Origin: Rhizobiaceae bacterium CPCC 101076
Lineage (GTDB): Bacteria; Pseudomonadota; Alphaproteobacteria; Rhizobiales; Methylopilaceae
NCBI GenBank assembly: GCA_003347645.1
Contig: QDFX01000006.1
Span: forward strand, 1-64,000
Reading direction: 5' to 3'
Length of the DNA stretch: 64,000 nt
Shown here: piece after piece, positions 45,151 to 53,850 of the stretch
Layout of the letters: the number at the start of each line of letters is the position of its first letter
Numbering within the stretch: the first letter of the stretch is position 1
Notes under the pieces: generated by a model
Databases searched by the model: none
Told to the model about the DNA's origin: nothing
The model's input: only the letters and a program-made list of their open reading frames with translations
Made by a program: the position numbers and the translations under genes

Positions 45151-46122
45151 ATGCAGCTTCGAACCGTGGCGCTTGGCGCCGCGCTATCGACCGCTTTCGC
45201 TTGCGAGGCGGGCGCCTACACGGCCTATGTGTCGAATGAAGGAGCCAACACCGTGTCGGTCATCGACATGGCGAATTTTTCCGTCATCGCAACGATCAAG
45301 GTCGGCCAGCGGCCGCGCGGCATCGAGCTGACGAAGGACGGCAAGCATCTCCTGGTCGCCGTCGGCGACGATGACACGGTCGAGATCGTCGACACCGCAA
45401 CTCGCGAGATCGTGGGCACGCTGCCCTCCGGCCCCGATCCCGAACTCTTCACGCAGGATCCGGAGGGCAAGCTCCTCTATATCGCCAACGAAGACGACAA
45501 CCTGGTCACCGTCGTCGACATCGCGAAGCGGGCTCCTGTCGCCGAGGTGCAGGTCGGCGTCGAGCCGGAGGGGATGGGCATGAGCCCGGACGGCAAGATC
45601 CTCGTCAATACGTCCGAAACGACGAACATGGCGCACTTCATCGATACGCAGACGCACGAGATCGTCGCCAACGTGCTCGTCGATTCCCGGCCGCGCTTTG
45701 CCGAATTCAAGAAGGATGGCTCGGAGCTCTGGGTCTCGGCCGAAATCGGCGGCACGGTCAGCGTCATCGATCCCGTGAAACGGGAAGTGACGAAGAAGAT
45801 CACGTTCGAAATCCCGGGCCTAAGGGCGGAATCGATTCAGCCCGTCGGCGTGCGCATCACCAAGGACGGCAGCAAGGGCTTCATAGCGCTGGGTCCGGCC
45901 AATCGCGTCGCCGTCGTCAATGGAACGACGCACGCGGTGGAAGACTATCTCCTGGTCGGCCAGCGCGTCTGGCAACTCGCGTTCACACCGGACGAAAAAT
46001 ACCTGCTCACCACCAACGGCGTATCGAACGACGTGTCTGTCGTCGACGTTGCTGCGGGCAAGGTGATCAAGACCATTCAGGTCGGCGAACTGCCTTGGGG
46101 GGTTGCCGTTTCAAACGATTGA
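45151..46122 (+). CDS. PQQ-catabolism-associated YVTN beta-propeller protein
   Basis: 323 residues with a good AAGGAGGAG site. A signal peptide ends near CEAGAYT. About seven repeats of the form NTVSVIDMANFSVIATIKVGQRPRGIELTKDGKHLLVA follow at 40-45-residue spacing, each ending in a YVTN-like strand, as in the TIGR03866 family. The protein is periplasmic and its role in alcohol oxidation is unknown, perhaps binding a quinoprotein or cofactor. The last repeat ends KTIQVGELPWGVAVSND; a decayed second copy of this end lies 500 bases downstream. Confidence 0.87.
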   Translation: MQLRTVALGAALSTAFACEAGAYTAYVSNEGANTVSVIDMANFSVIATIKVGQRPRGIELTKDGKHLLVAVGDDDTVEIVDTATREIVGTLPSGPDPELFTQDPEGKLLYIANEDDNLVTVVDIAKRAPVAEVQVGVEPEGMGMSPDGKILVNTSETTNMAHFIDTQTHEIVANVLVDSRPRFAEFKKDGSELWVSAEIGGTVSVIDPVKREVTKKITFEIPGLRAESIQPVGVRITKDGSKGFIALGPANRVAVVNGTTHAVEDYLLVGQRVWQLAFTPDEKYLLTTNGVSNDVSVVDVAAGKVIKTIQVGELPWGVAVSND

Positions 46123-46182
46123 TTTTCACTGACCAGATTCGGCTGTCTTAGCGTCCGATCCAAACAATAATGGGAGGAACAA

Positions 46183-46623
46183 ATGCCTGAATTAAGCGCA
46201 GTTCGACTTGCGAGAATGATGTTCCTAACCGCATTCATGGTCAGCGGACCCTATCTCGCTCATGCGCAGCAGGGTTTGCTCACTCGGCCTCAAAAACTCG
46301 AGCCGCCTTTGAAACTGTCGTCGGGCGCTCCGCTTGCCGAGAAGCCCTATCAACTGGAGTCGGGGAAGCACTACCGGCTCACGATCACGTCCGATGGAAC
46401 TCAAGAACTGGCCCTTAATGGCCCTGACTTCTTCCGGAACGTTTGGGTCAACGAGGTGGTGATCAACGATATCGAGATCAGGCCGCTTGGCGTGGATTCA
46501 ATCGAATTCGATGCCAAGGGAGAGGTGGAAATCACGTTCGTCACCATTCGCCCGGGTACGTTCACATTGCGGGTGCCGGGCACCACCAGCAGCTCACAGC
46601 AGGCGACCTTCAATGTGAAATGA
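46183..46623 (+). CDS. Exported small beta-rich protein, cupredoxin-like outline
   Basis: 146 residues, ATG at 46183 with GGGAGGAAC upstream. Signal peptide at about 10-30 (MMFLTAFMVSGPYLAHAQQ), then a beta-rich domain (KHYRLTITSDGTQELALNGPDFFRNVWVNEVVINDIEIRPLG; EITFVTIRPGTFTLRVPGTT). The outline is like a cupredoxin, but it lacks the Cys/His/Met copper site. GC at third positions is lower than in its neighbours and it separates the beta-propeller gene from the ATPase, so it looks inserted. Function unknown; perhaps a periplasmic helper of the dehydrogenase. Confidence 0.7.
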   Translation: MPELSAVRLARMMFLTAFMVSGPYLAHAQQGLLTRPQKLEPPLKLSSGAPLAEKPYQLESGKHYRLTITSDGTQELALNGPDFFRNVWVNEVVINDIEIRPLGVDSIEFDAKGEVEITFVTIRPGTFTLRVPGTTSSSQQATFNVK

Positions 46624-46628
46624 CGGTT

Positions 46629-46707
46629 CGTGCCGTTGCCGCGGGCAGGTGGCCAGGACCGTCCAGGTCGGCGAGCTGCCGGGGGTGTCGCCATTTCGGA
46701 GGACTGA
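46629..46707 (+). pseudogene. Decayed duplicate of the beta-propeller gene 3' end
   Basis: Allowing two single-base gaps, this stretch reads V-A-A-G-x-V-A-R-T-V-Q-V-G-E-L-P, then G-V-A-I-S-E-D-stop. It aligns with the last 22 codons of the beta-propeller gene (VAAGKVIKTIQVGELPWGVAVSND), with most differences synonymous or conservative. The TGA is at 46705-46707. The frame is broken and no upstream part exists, so it is a remnant left by recombination, probably the original 3' end of the gene before the 46183-46623 gene came between it and the ATPase. Confidence 0.75.
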
Positions 46708-47500
46708 CGCCACGATAGCGCATGTCTCGCGGGAGCAACTGCAATCCGCCGGCTCCGCCGCCCTGTCGGTCGAGGGAGTGAGCCATTCCTATGGCCTGCG
46801 GAGCGCGCTCAAGGACCTGAGCTTCGCGATTGATCCCGCGACCTTCACCGTCCTTCTCGGACTGAACGGAGCGGGCAAGAGCACGCTGTTTTCGCTGATC
46901 ACACATCTTTACGCCACGCAGACGGGCTCGATCCTCATCTTCGACCACGACGTCGGACGGGCTTCGGGAGAGGCGCTGCGCAGGCTTGGCGTCGTCTTCC
47001 AGTCCCGCACCCTCGACCTCGACCTGACCGTCATGCAGAACCTCGCCTATCACGCCGCCCTGCATGGCATAGGCAGCCGTGAGGCGAGGCTGCGGGCAGG
47101 GGAGGCGCTGGAGCGCGTCGCGCTGACGGATCGCATGCGGGACAAGGCACGCAGCCTCTCCGGCGGCCAGATGAGGCGACTCGAGATCGCCCGCGCGCTG
47201 CTGCATCGGCCACCGCTTCTCTTGCTCGACGAACCCACGGTTGGCCTCGATGTCGATGCGCGCGCGGACATTCTCGACCACGTCCACCGGCTGGTCGCGC
47301 AGGACGGCGTCTGTGTGCTGTGGGCGACGCATCTCGTCGACGAGATAGGGACTCGGGACGACGTCCTTGTCCTGCACGAAGGGCGACTGCTCGCGCATGG
47401 CCGCGCGTCGAAGGTCATCGCCGATTGCGGCGCGCAGGATGTTCGAACCGCCTTCATGCGACTGACCGGGCGAGAAAGGGAAACGAGCGGAGTTCCATGA
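46649..47500 (+). CDS. ABC transporter ATPase, PQQ-associated
   Basis: The frame is open from GTG 46649 (283 residues), but residues 1-20 come from the beta-propeller remnant. Family members begin near ALSVEGVSHSYGL (about residue 39), and no ATG fits there, so the true start is unsettled. Walker A is GLNGAGKST, the signature LSGGQMRRLEIARAL, Walker B LLLLDEPTVGLD, and switch His in WATHLVDE. This matches TIGR03864-type ATPases of PQQ-linked loci. It powers the permease coded next, with a 4-base overlap (ATGA). Confidence 0.85.
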   Translation: MARTVQVGELPGVSPFRRTDATIAHVSREQLQSAGSAALSVEGVSHSYGLRSALKDLSFAIDPATFTVLLGLNGAGKSTLFSLITHLYATQTGSILIFDHDVGRASGEALRRLGVVFQSRTLDLDLTVMQNLAYHAALHGIGSREARLRAGEALERVALTDRMRDKARSLSGGQMRRLEIARALLHRPPLLLLDEPTVGLDVDARADILDHVHRLVAQDGVCVLWATHLVDEIGTRDDVLVLHEGRLLAHGRASKVIADCGAQDVRTAFMRLTGRERETSGVP

Positions 47501-48351
47501 CGCTGGATATCGCCACGCACTCCCAGCCACCCGGCTTCTCGATCGGGCAATACGCTATCTGCCTGCGCGGGATCGTCTGGCGCGAAATGCTCCGCTTCCT
47601 TCATCAGCGCGAACGGTTCGCCTCCGCGCTGGTCAGGCCGCTGGTCTGGCTGTTCATCTTCGCTGCGGGCTTCCGGCAGGTGCTCGGCGTGTCGATCATT
47701 CCGCCGTACGAGGTATACGTCCTCTACGAGGTCTTCATCACGCCGGGCTTGATCGCGATGATCCAACTGTTCAACGGCATGCAGTCGTCGCTTTCAATGG
47801 TCTACGACCGCGAGACGGGCAGTATGAGGACACTGCTCGTCAGTCCGCTGCCGCGCTGGTTCCTGCTGTCGTCGAAACTGATTGCCGGCACCGCAATCTC
47901 GCTGCTGCAGGTCTACGCGTTCCTCGCCATCGCGTGGTTCTGGGAGATCGAGCCGCCCATCGTCGGCTATCTTACGGTCTTGCCCGCGCTGATCCTTTCG
48001 GGGCTGATGCTCGGTTCGCTCGGCATGCTCGTGTCTTCGCTCGTCAAGCAGATGGAGAACTTCGCGGGGGTGATGAACTTCCTGATCTTCCCGATGTTCT
48101 TCGCCTCGTCGGCGCTCTACCCGCTATGGCGCGTCAGGGAATCCAGTCCGCTCCTCTATTACATCTGCGAGCTCAACCCGTTCACCCATGCGGTGGAGCT
48201 GATCCGCTTCGCCCTCTATGCCAAGCTCAATCCGGCTGCCCTAGGCATCGTCGCGGCATGCACGGTCGTATTCATGATCGGGGCGATATTGGCCTATGAT
48301 CCCGCTCATGGCTTTCGCGCCCGGCAGGGGCAGACAGGAGGAGCGGCGTGA
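47497..48351 (+). CDS. ABC-2-type permease, PQQ-associated
   Basis: 284 residues from the ATG at 47497, which overlaps the ATPase stop. Six membrane segments: VRPLVWLFIFAAGFRQVLG, PGLIAMIQLFNG, SLLQVYAFLAIAWFW, VLPALILSGLMLGSLGMLVSSLV, MNFLIFPMFFASSALYPLWRV and LGIVAACTVVFMIGAILAY. ABC-2 permeases are exporters, which is at odds with the importer-like binding protein in the same operon, so the direction is open. Matches TIGR03861-type proteins of PQQ-linked clusters. Confidence 0.85.
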   Translation: MTLDIATHSQPPGFSIGQYAICLRGIVWREMLRFLHQRERFASALVRPLVWLFIFAAGFRQVLGVSIIPPYEVYVLYEVFITPGLIAMIQLFNGMQSSLSMVYDRETGSMRTLLVSPLPRWFLLSSKLIAGTAISLLQVYAFLAIAWFWEIEPPIVGYLTVLPALILSGLMLGSLGMLVSSLVKQMENFAGVMNFLIFPMFFASSALYPLWRVRESSPLLYYICELNPFTHAVELIRFALYAKLNPAALGIVAACTVVFMIGAILAYDPAHGFRARQGQTGGAA

Positions 48352-48965
48352 CACGTCTCTCTCGTCTCGCGGCGATTGCGGCAATAGCCGCCGCCGTTCC
48401 GCTTCACGCCAATGCCGTCGACCGGCGGTTTCCCGACTGGCCGTGCGTTCAGGCTCGAGTCGGGGAGATCTCCGTTGCCACGGCCTGGACCGGGCCCTCG
48501 GTCGAGGATGCGCTCGACATCTGGGACGACGATCGCCAGATCGCGGACCTCGTGGCGCATCTCGCCGCCCGGAGGACACCGTTGGACGAGGCTGAAAAGG
48601 CGGCCGTGGAGTTCGTTCAGAACGGCAATGGCGACAAGCAGGAGAAGGCCAAGCTCCTCGTCGCGGGCCTGTTCGACACGCTCAATCGGGAGCGGCTCGA
48701 CGTCGTCAACGGGCTGGAACGCCTGACCCGCAGGCAGCGAGACTTCGCGACGAGCATCGAAGCCGATGCGGCGCGGCTGCGGAATCTGCAGAGCAAACCC
48801 GACGCGGACCAGAAGGAGGTCGCGGACCTCGCCAATCGTGTCGAATGGGCCACCCGCATTTTCGAGGAGCGGCGTAAATCGGTACGGTTCGCCTGCGAGG
48901 TGCCGGTGGTCATAGAACAACGGTTCTTCGCGCTAGCCCGCGCGGTTCAGCGCGTTCTGGACTAG
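48348..48965 (+). CDS. Exported helical protein of the PQQ-linked operon
   Basis: 205 residues from a GTG that overlaps the permease stop (GTGA). Signal peptide at 1-24 (AAIAAIAAAVPLHANA), then DWPCVQARVGEIS and long charged helices with a coiled-coil-like stretch (RRQRDFATSIEADAARLRNLQSKPDADQKEVADLANRVEWATRIF). A second Cys in RFACEVPVVIEQR may bond with the first. Similar proteins close this type of operon in other methylotrophs; function unknown. It ends 4 bases past the end of the convergent xoxJ gene. Confidence 0.75.
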   Translation: MTRLSRLAAIAAIAAAVPLHANAVDRRFPDWPCVQARVGEISVATAWTGPSVEDALDIWDDDRQIADLVAHLAARRTPLDEAEKAAVEFVQNGNGDKQEKAKLLVAGLFDTLNRERLDVVNGLERLTRRQRDFATSIEADAARLRNLQSKPDADQKEVADLANRVEWATRIFEERRKSVRFACEVPVVIEQRFFALARAVQRVLD

Positions 48966-49822
48966 TGACTCTTGATGATGTGGTTCTGTTCGTCGAGCAG
49001 AGGCACGCCGTAGTCGAGCAGGATCGTGTCGATCGCCTCCTTGTTGTTGCGGATCAGCCGGTTGAGCGCACGCTTCCATTCCTGGTCCGAGGCACGCACG
49101 CCCATCGTGATGTGAAAGGAAAGGCGAGGGCCCGTCATCTCCCTCACTAGCGGCGTTACGGACATGGGAGGCGTTGACTGCTTGGCGAAATAGCCGGCCA
49201 TCGGGCCCCACAGTACCCCGGCATCGATGTCTCCCGACGCGATGTCGCGAACCATGTCCCTCGCCGAGGAATCGACACGGGTATCGACCAGAAGCGGGTA
49301 GGGCTTGGCGCGGGCCATCAGCCCGTTGACGACAAGAAGATCGCCCGGAGGAGTACCCGCCACCACGCCGATGCGCTTTTCCTTGAGTCGCGGGTCGGCC
49401 AACGTGTCGACGCCGTCCAGCCCGCCTCCCGGCTTGAAGATCAACGCATACGCAGTGCGGTAGTACGGGTTGGTATTCTGAACGAGTTCATCGCCCTGCG
49501 CGTAGCCGATGATGACGTCGCATTTGTGCATGCCCAGGGTGTTGCGGACGAAGCCGGTAGTCTGCGGGAACCAGGTGTAGACAAGCGACTTGCCGAGCTT
49601 CTGGGCGAGCAGTTCGGCGATCTTGTTCTCGAAGCCCTCCTGCTTGTCGTTCGAGAAGGGAAGGTTCCCTGGGTCGGAGCAGACCCGGAGAACCTTGGGA
49701 TCGATAAGTTCGAGCGAGAGATCGGCGGCGCCCTGTGCGAGCGTCGCGGTTGCCACGAGCGGTGACATGATCGCCGCCCAAACAAGCCTTACAAACAATG
49801 CCGTCAGGCGCGTTCTGGCCAT
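48962..49822 (-). CDS. xoxJ: XoxJ periplasmic binding protein
   Basis: 286 residues from ATG 49822 (GAGAAGAG upstream). Signal peptide ends at about TLAQG. The solute-binding-protein fold (type 2) opens KVLRVCSDPGNLPFSNDKQEGFENKIAELLAQKLG and has a MHKCDVIIGYAQGDELVQNTNPYYRTAYALIF block, the pattern of MxaJ/XoxJ (TIGR03871). XoxJ helps to mature or activate XoxF, probably by inserting cofactor or by opening the enzyme, in the periplasm. It is coded 19 bases after xoxG on the same transcript. Confidence 0.92.
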   Translation of the reverse strand: MARTRLTALFVRLVWAAIMSPLVATATLAQGAADLSLELIDPKVLRVCSDPGNLPFSNDKQEGFENKIAELLAQKLGKSLVYTWFPQTTGFVRNTLGMHKCDVIIGYAQGDELVQNTNPYYRTAYALIFKPGGGLDGVDTLADPRLKEKRIGVVAGTPPGDLLVVNGLMARAKPYPLLVDTRVDSSARDMVRDIASGDIDAGVLWGPMAGYFAKQSTPPMSVTPLVREMTGPRLSFHITMGVRASDQEWKRALNRLIRNNKEAIDTILLDYGVPLLDEQNHIIKSH

Positions 49823-49841
49823 CTCTTCTCGCTCCGTACGA

Positions 49842-50363
49842 TCAATGTCCCATGCAGGCTTTTTCCGCTTCGGCGAACGAGGCCGGTTTCGGGGCGTTCT
49901 TCGCCGGCCGGGCCCGGTCCACAGCTCCAGCCGTTCTCGCGCGCAGGTAGACGTAGATATCGTCGAGGTAGCACATGACGTTCGGGTTGGTTCCGAACGA
50001 CGGCATGACGTTCTCATGGCCGCCGCCGACATTCACGCGTCCGTTGACGACGACGTTCTGGAAGTCCGCGTATGGCATGGTTTTCAGCGACTGCACCAGG
50101 GCAGGCGCATAGGTCGAGCCTTCGCCCGCCGGTCCGTGGCAGGTGTGGCACTCCGCGTGGTAACGCCGGAAACCCGATAAGGTGTACCAGTCGACCGTGC
50201 CGTCTGCATCCTTCTTGAAAGTGGGATTTCCCTGTGCATCGAAGAACTTGCCGTCCTGCTCGGACGCTACCGCGGGATCGCCCGATCCGTCGGCTCCGAT
50301 TGCAGCAGGCGTGCTTGCGAGGAGCGCGATACCGAGCGCTCCAATAAAGAATTGGATTTTCAC
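49842..50363 (-). CDS. xoxG: XoxG cytochrome c, electron acceptor of XoxF
   Basis: 173 residues. Signal peptide to about residue 23 (IGALGIALLASTPAAIGA). Haem attachment CHTCH at 72-76 and a Met-containing loop GHENVMPSFGTNPNVMCYLDDIYVYLRART for the distal ligand. It takes electrons from the reduced PQQ of XoxF and passes them to the respiratory oxidase, perhaps the one coded at 37-42 kb. Two extra cysteines (VMCYL and KACMGH) may form a disulfide. Position between xoxF and xoxJ is the classical order. Confidence 0.92.
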   Translation of the reverse strand: MKIQFFIGALGIALLASTPAAIGADGSGDPAVASEQDGKFFDAQGNPTFKKDADGTVDWYTLSGFRRYHAECHTCHGPAGEGSTYAPALVQSLKTMPYADFQNVVVNGRVNVGGGHENVMPSFGTNPNVMCYLDDIYVYLRARTAGAVDRARPAKNAPKPASFAEAEKACMGH

Positions 50364-50400
50364 TGCTCTTTCCTCCGGGGCCTTTGCTGTTCGGCTGCGA

Positions 50401-50431
50401 AAGGTCCTCCGCTGGTCGAGCGGAGGACCTT
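50401..50431 (-). terminator. Strong hairpin between xoxF and xoxG
   Basis: AAGGTCCTCCGCT (50401-50413) and AGCGGAGGACCTT (50419-50431) form a 13-bp perfect stem with a 5-base loop, in the 89-base gap after xoxF. No T-run follows on the minus strand, so it is more likely a partial terminator or an RNA-stabilising hairpin that makes xoxF mRNA more abundant than xoxGJ. Confidence 0.6.
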
Positions 50432-50452
50432 CGCTTTAGTCCGAGAGGGGTC

Positions 50453-52258
50453 TCAGTCGCCCGGAAGCGAGAAGACCGTCAGCTGGCCGCCGAGAGCCGT
50501 GTAGTCGCGCAGCGCGGCATAGCCGCCGACAGCGCCGAGGCCCGCGGTCGGCTCGGTCAGACCGGCCGCGAGGCCGATGCCCGCCCAGCCGCCGACACCC
50601 GAGAGCACGGCGACGTATTGCTTGCCGTCGAACTCATAGGTGTTGACGTTGCCGATGATGCCGGAGGGGGTCTTGAACTTGTAGAGTTCCTTCCCCGTCT
50701 TGGCATCGACGGCCTTCAGGTAGCCTTCCAGCGTTCCGTAGAACACCACGCCGCCCTTGGTGGCGAGGGCGCCCGACCAGACCGAGAAACGCTCGGGCAC
50801 CGACCAGGCGATCTTGCCCGTCGTGGCGTCCCAGGCGATGAAGTTGCCCATATTGGTCTCGCCCTTCGGCGGGAACATCGACAACGTGGCGCCGACATAG
50901 GGTTGGCCGGCGGTGTAGCTCACCTTGAACGGCTCGTAGTCCATGCAGACGTGGTTGGTCGGCACGTAGAAGAGCTTGGTGTCAGGCGAATAGCTGGCGG
51001 GCTGCTGATCCTTGCTGCCCAGAGCGGCGGGGCAGATGCCCTGCACGTTTGTGTCCGGGCCACCCTTCTGGGTCGAGTACTGATCAACCACCTGCGGCCG
51101 GCCGTATGTCTTGGACGACTTGTCCATGTCGATCTTCGTCGCCCAGTTCACCACCGGATCGTACTTCTCGGCAACGAGGAGTTCGCCGTTCTCGCGATCG
51201 AGCGTGTAGCCGAAGCCGTTGCGGTCGAAGTGCACCAGCGCCTTGCGGTTCTGGCCGCCAATCTGAAGATCCGTCAGGATCATCTCGTTGACGCCGTCAT
51301 AGTCCCACTCGTCGTGCGGGGTCATCTGGTAGACCCACTTCGCCATGCCGGTGTCGGGATCACGTGCGAAGATCGTCATCGAATATTTGTTGTCGCCCGG
51401 ACGCTGCGACGGGTTCCAGGTCGATGGGTTGCCGGTTCCGTAGTAGACCAAGTTCAGATTGGGATCGTAGGCGAACCAGCCCCAGGTCGTTCCACCGCCG
51501 ATCTTCCACTGATCGCCCTGCCAGGTCTTGAGGCTGCTGTCCTTGCCGATCGGCTTGCCGAGCTCGGTCGTCTTTTCCGGGTCGACAAGCATCTCGTTGT
51601 CGGGCCCGACCGAATAGCCTCGCCAGGCCATCTTGCCGTCGGAGAGGTTGTAGGCGGTGATATGGCCGCGTACGCCGAACTCGGCGCCTGAAATGCCGAT
51701 CAGCACCTTGTCCTTGACGACCATCGGAGCGGCCGTCGCGGTCTCGCCCTTGGACGGATCGCCGTTCTTCGTCTGCCAGAGCACGTTGCCGTTCTTGGCA
51801 TCGAGCGCCACGACCGTGGTGTCCGCCTGATTCAGGATGATCTTGCCGTCGCCGTAGGCCACGCCGCGGTTGACGGTGTCGCAGCACATCACGGGAATGA
51901 CATTCGGATCCTGCTTGGGCTCGTATTTCCAGAGAATCTTGCCCTCGTCCTTCAGGTCGAGCGCATAGACCATGTTCGGGAATGGGGTGTGCACGTACAT
52001 CACGCCATCGATAACGAGCGGGCCGCCTTCGTGGCCGCGGAGCACACCGGTCGAGAACGTCCAGTTCGCCTGCAGCTTATCGACATTCTCGGTGTTGATC
52101 TGATCGAGCGCGGAGTAGCGATGATTGGCGTAATTGCCCGTGGGCATTACCCAATTCTTCGCATTCTTCTCCATTTTTTCGAGTTCGTCGTTCGCGTTTG
52201 CTGCCCCGGCGGCCACAGATGCAACGCCGGCAAGTAGTCCGACAATGAGGTAACGCAT
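50453..52258 (-). CDS. xoxF: Lanthanide-dependent methanol dehydrogenase XoxF
   Basis: 601 residues from ATG 52258 (GGGAGGA upstream); a signal peptide ends near AANAND. PQQ-binding features: vicinal Cys125-Cys126, Trp propeller motifs such as ILWKYEPK, and [15 protein letters not shown], in which catalytic Asp319 is followed two residues on by Asp321. This extra Asp marks lanthanide (La, Ce, Nd) coordination in XoxF; the calcium enzyme MxaF has Ala there. It oxidises methanol to formaldehyde (possibly formate) in the periplasm. No mxaF is in the window. Confidence 0.96.
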   Translation of the reverse strand: MRYLIVGLLAGVASVAAGAANANDELEKMEKNAKNWVMPTGNYANHRYSALDQINTENVDKLQANWTFSTGVLRGHEGGPLVIDGVMYVHTPFPNMVYALDLKDEGKILWKYEPKQDPNVIPVMCCDTVNRGVAYGDGKIILNQADTTVVALDAKNGNVLWQTKNGDPSKGETATAAPMVVKDKVLIGISGAEFGVRGHITAYNLSDGKMAWRGYSVGPDNEMLVDPEKTTELGKPIGKDSSLKTWQGDQWKIGGGTTWGWFAYDPNLNLVYYGTGNPSTWNPSQRPGDNKYSMTIFARDPDTGMAKWVYQMTPHDEWDYDGVNEMILTDLQIGGQNRKALVHFDRNGFGYTLDRENGELLVAEKYDPVVNWATKIDMDKSSKTYGRPQVVDQYSTQKGGPDTNVQGICPAALGSKDQQPASYSPDTKLFYVPTNHVCMDYEPFKVSYTAGQPYVGATLSMFPPKGETNMGNFIAWDATTGKIAWSVPERFSVWSGALATKGGVVFYGTLEGYLKAVDAKTGKELYKFKTPSGIIGNVNTYEFDGKQYVAVLSGVGGWAGIGLAAGLTEPTAGLGAVGGYAALRDYTALGGQLTVFSLPGD

Positions 52259-52427
52259 CGCTATCCTCCCTAACGATTTTTCGTTTGGGGGTGGCGGTAC
52301 CAAGCAGAACGACACTACAGGCGTGCCGAATCCTCAGCACTGCAACCCTAATTTGGGAGTGTCTTCGAAGCCTCGCCCCGGCCTTAGGGATTACGCGGTT
52401 GGTTCCGCATCCCCTTGGCTCCTATTG

Positions 52428-52452
52428 CGTCAACGCTCCCAAGAAGTTGACG
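52428..52452. promoter_or_regulatory. Inverted repeat upstream of xoxF
   Basis: CGTCAAC (52428-52434) and GTTGACG (52446-52452) form a perfect dyad with an 11-base spacer, in the 254-base region between xoxF and the next gene. It is a possible operator for a regulator of xoxF, but no regulator gene is nearby. Confidence 0.4.
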
Positions 52453-52512
52453 TCTCAAGCACCGAAAACATTCGGTCACGATATGCCTGTGCTCATCCGT
52501 ACGCAACGGCGA

Positions 52513-52869
52513 TCAGAAACAGCGCACTTCGGCTTCGGCCTGAGCCCGGCGCAGATCGTCGACGGCTGCTCTCGATGGCTCTGGAGACCTGAATTGAGCG
52601 CCACGTTCTCCCTGTACCTGTGCCAGGCTGGCCACCGTCTCTCCAGAGACGTACCGGTCGTAAGGCAGGAGCGTCGCGACCACGTCGATGGAACAGGAGC
52701 AACGTTCGAGGGAATCCCGCGTTTCTCCGTTGGCCTTCATGCAGGCGAAGACATAATCGACCCGGGCCGCGGTGGGATAATCGTTCAGCTGTTGTGCGCC
52801 GGACGGCGTGGCAAGGATTACAAAACCCAGCGCGAGCGAGCTGCGTAACATCATGTCAGTGAGGCTCAT
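52513..52869 (-). CDS. Exported Cys-containing protein upstream of xoxF
   Basis: 118 residues from the ATG at 52869 (GGAGG 7 bases upstream). Signal peptide at 1-26 (LRSSLALGFVILATPSGAQQ). Then FACMKANGETRDSLERCSCSIDVVATLLPYDRYVSGETVASL with Cys in C-x13-C-x-C order and a final RCF. The spacing suggests two disulfides or metal binding. Same strand as xoxF, 254 bases upstream, so it may be the first gene of the transcript. I have no family name, but proteins of this kind are seen beside methanol dehydrogenase genes. Confidence 0.65.
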   Translation of the reverse strand: MSLTDMMLRSSLALGFVILATPSGAQQLNDYPTAARVDYVFACMKANGETRDSLERCSCSIDVVATLLPYDRYVSGETVASLAQVQGERGAQFRSPEPSRAAVDDLRRAQAEAEVRCF

Positions 52870-53032
52870 CTTCATGCCTCCGCGAACGGCGTCACCGTCT
52901 TGTGCCTTGGGTGGCGGTGACACTCGCTCATGTCCTATCGGCCTGCGAAATGCCATGCAATGTCTCTGCGCGGATCGGCCCACACGTCTTGCTATGAACG
53001 CCGTCAGCGACAGTTCGGTTGTGGAGCCGGCG

Positions 53033-53836
53033 ATGTTTCACCGATCGACACGGGCGGCGATACTCGCCGTCCTCACAATGACAAGTACCGCACCTGCCAT
53101 CGCGCAGGATCTGATGCGCCATCTCGACCTGTCGTCTCCCGAGATGACATCGGCGGAGATGACGCGATCAGACGTCGAGGCCGCGCTGCGCTCGTCCTCC
53201 ATCGGAAAGCCCGCCGATCTGACGGGAAAGCGGCTTTCCGGTCTCGACCTCAGTGGTCTGGATCTTGCCGGTGTGATTCTCCGGGCTGCTCGGCTGAACC
53301 GGGCCAATCTTTCCGGCGCGAAACTCGATCGCGCGGTTCTCGATCAGGCATGGCTGCTTGGAGCAAACCTCGAGAAGGCCAGTCTCAGGGGAGCCAATAT
53401 TTTCGGCGCGCAGATGCAGGGCGCCAGCCTGAATGGCGCCGACCTGTCGGCTGCCCGGCTGACCGCTGACCTGACGAGTGCGAGCCTAGTCGCGGCGAAC
53501 CTCGAGAATGCCGATCTCGGTGCCGATATGAGGAACCAGTCCATGGGTCTCATGCGTGCCATTTTGCGGTCGGCGAAACTCGATCGCGCTAACCTCCGCG
53601 GTGCGAATCTCTCGCGGGTCGATCTCGAATTTGCGTCCTTGAAAGGCGCGGATCTGAGCCAGGTCTCGTTGCGCGGCGCTACTCTGGGCGGCGCCGATCT
53701 GACCGAGGCGACCGTGCAGGGCGCCGATTTCCTCGATGCCGATCTGGCGTCTGCAAAGCTCGTCCGCCTGGTCGGATTGGACCAGGCGAGAAATCTCGAT
53801 CAGGCAAGGAATCTGCGTCGCGTGGTTCGGGAGTGA
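53033..53836 (+). CDS. Exported pentapeptide-repeat protein
   Basis: 267 residues from the ATG at 53033 (GGAG upstream). Signal peptide at about 6-26 (ILAVLTMTSTAPAIAQ). From residue 65 to 250 there are about 30 A(D/N)LxX repeats (GLDLSGLDLAGVILRAARLNRANLSGAKL and so on), forming a right-handed quadrilateral beta helix. The gene is in the methanol region, divergent from the Cys protein and xoxF, and such exported pentapeptide proteins recur there in methylotrophs. Role unknown, maybe a scaffold in the periplasm. A hairpin terminator overlaps its stop. Confidence 0.8.
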   Translation: MFHRSTRAAILAVLTMTSTAPAIAQDLMRHLDLSSPEMTSAEMTRSDVEAALRSSSIGKPADLTGKRLSGLDLSGLDLAGVILRAARLNRANLSGAKLDRAVLDQAWLLGANLEKASLRGANIFGAQMQGASLNGADLSAARLTADLTSASLVAANLENADLGADMRNQSMGLMRAILRSAKLDRANLRGANLSRVDLEFASLKGADLSQVSLRGATLGGADLTEATVQGADFLDADLASAKLVRLVGLDQARNLDQARNLRRVVRE

Positions 53837-53850
53837 CCCGGTCACTCCCG
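53828..53850 (+). terminator. Hairpin terminator at the end of the pentapeptide gene
   Basis: CGGGAGTGAC and GTCACTCCCG form a 10-bp perfect stem with a CCG loop, covering the stop codon; TGGTTTT follows. The rest of the gap to frmA (to 54098) holds a CGGATC-N8-GATCCG dyad at 54056-54075 near the frmA ribosome site. Confidence 0.75.

Noticed and set aside
48241-48579. Minus-strand frames opposite the permease and helper genes
   Set aside because: Arg-rich mirror frames with no start site or motif.
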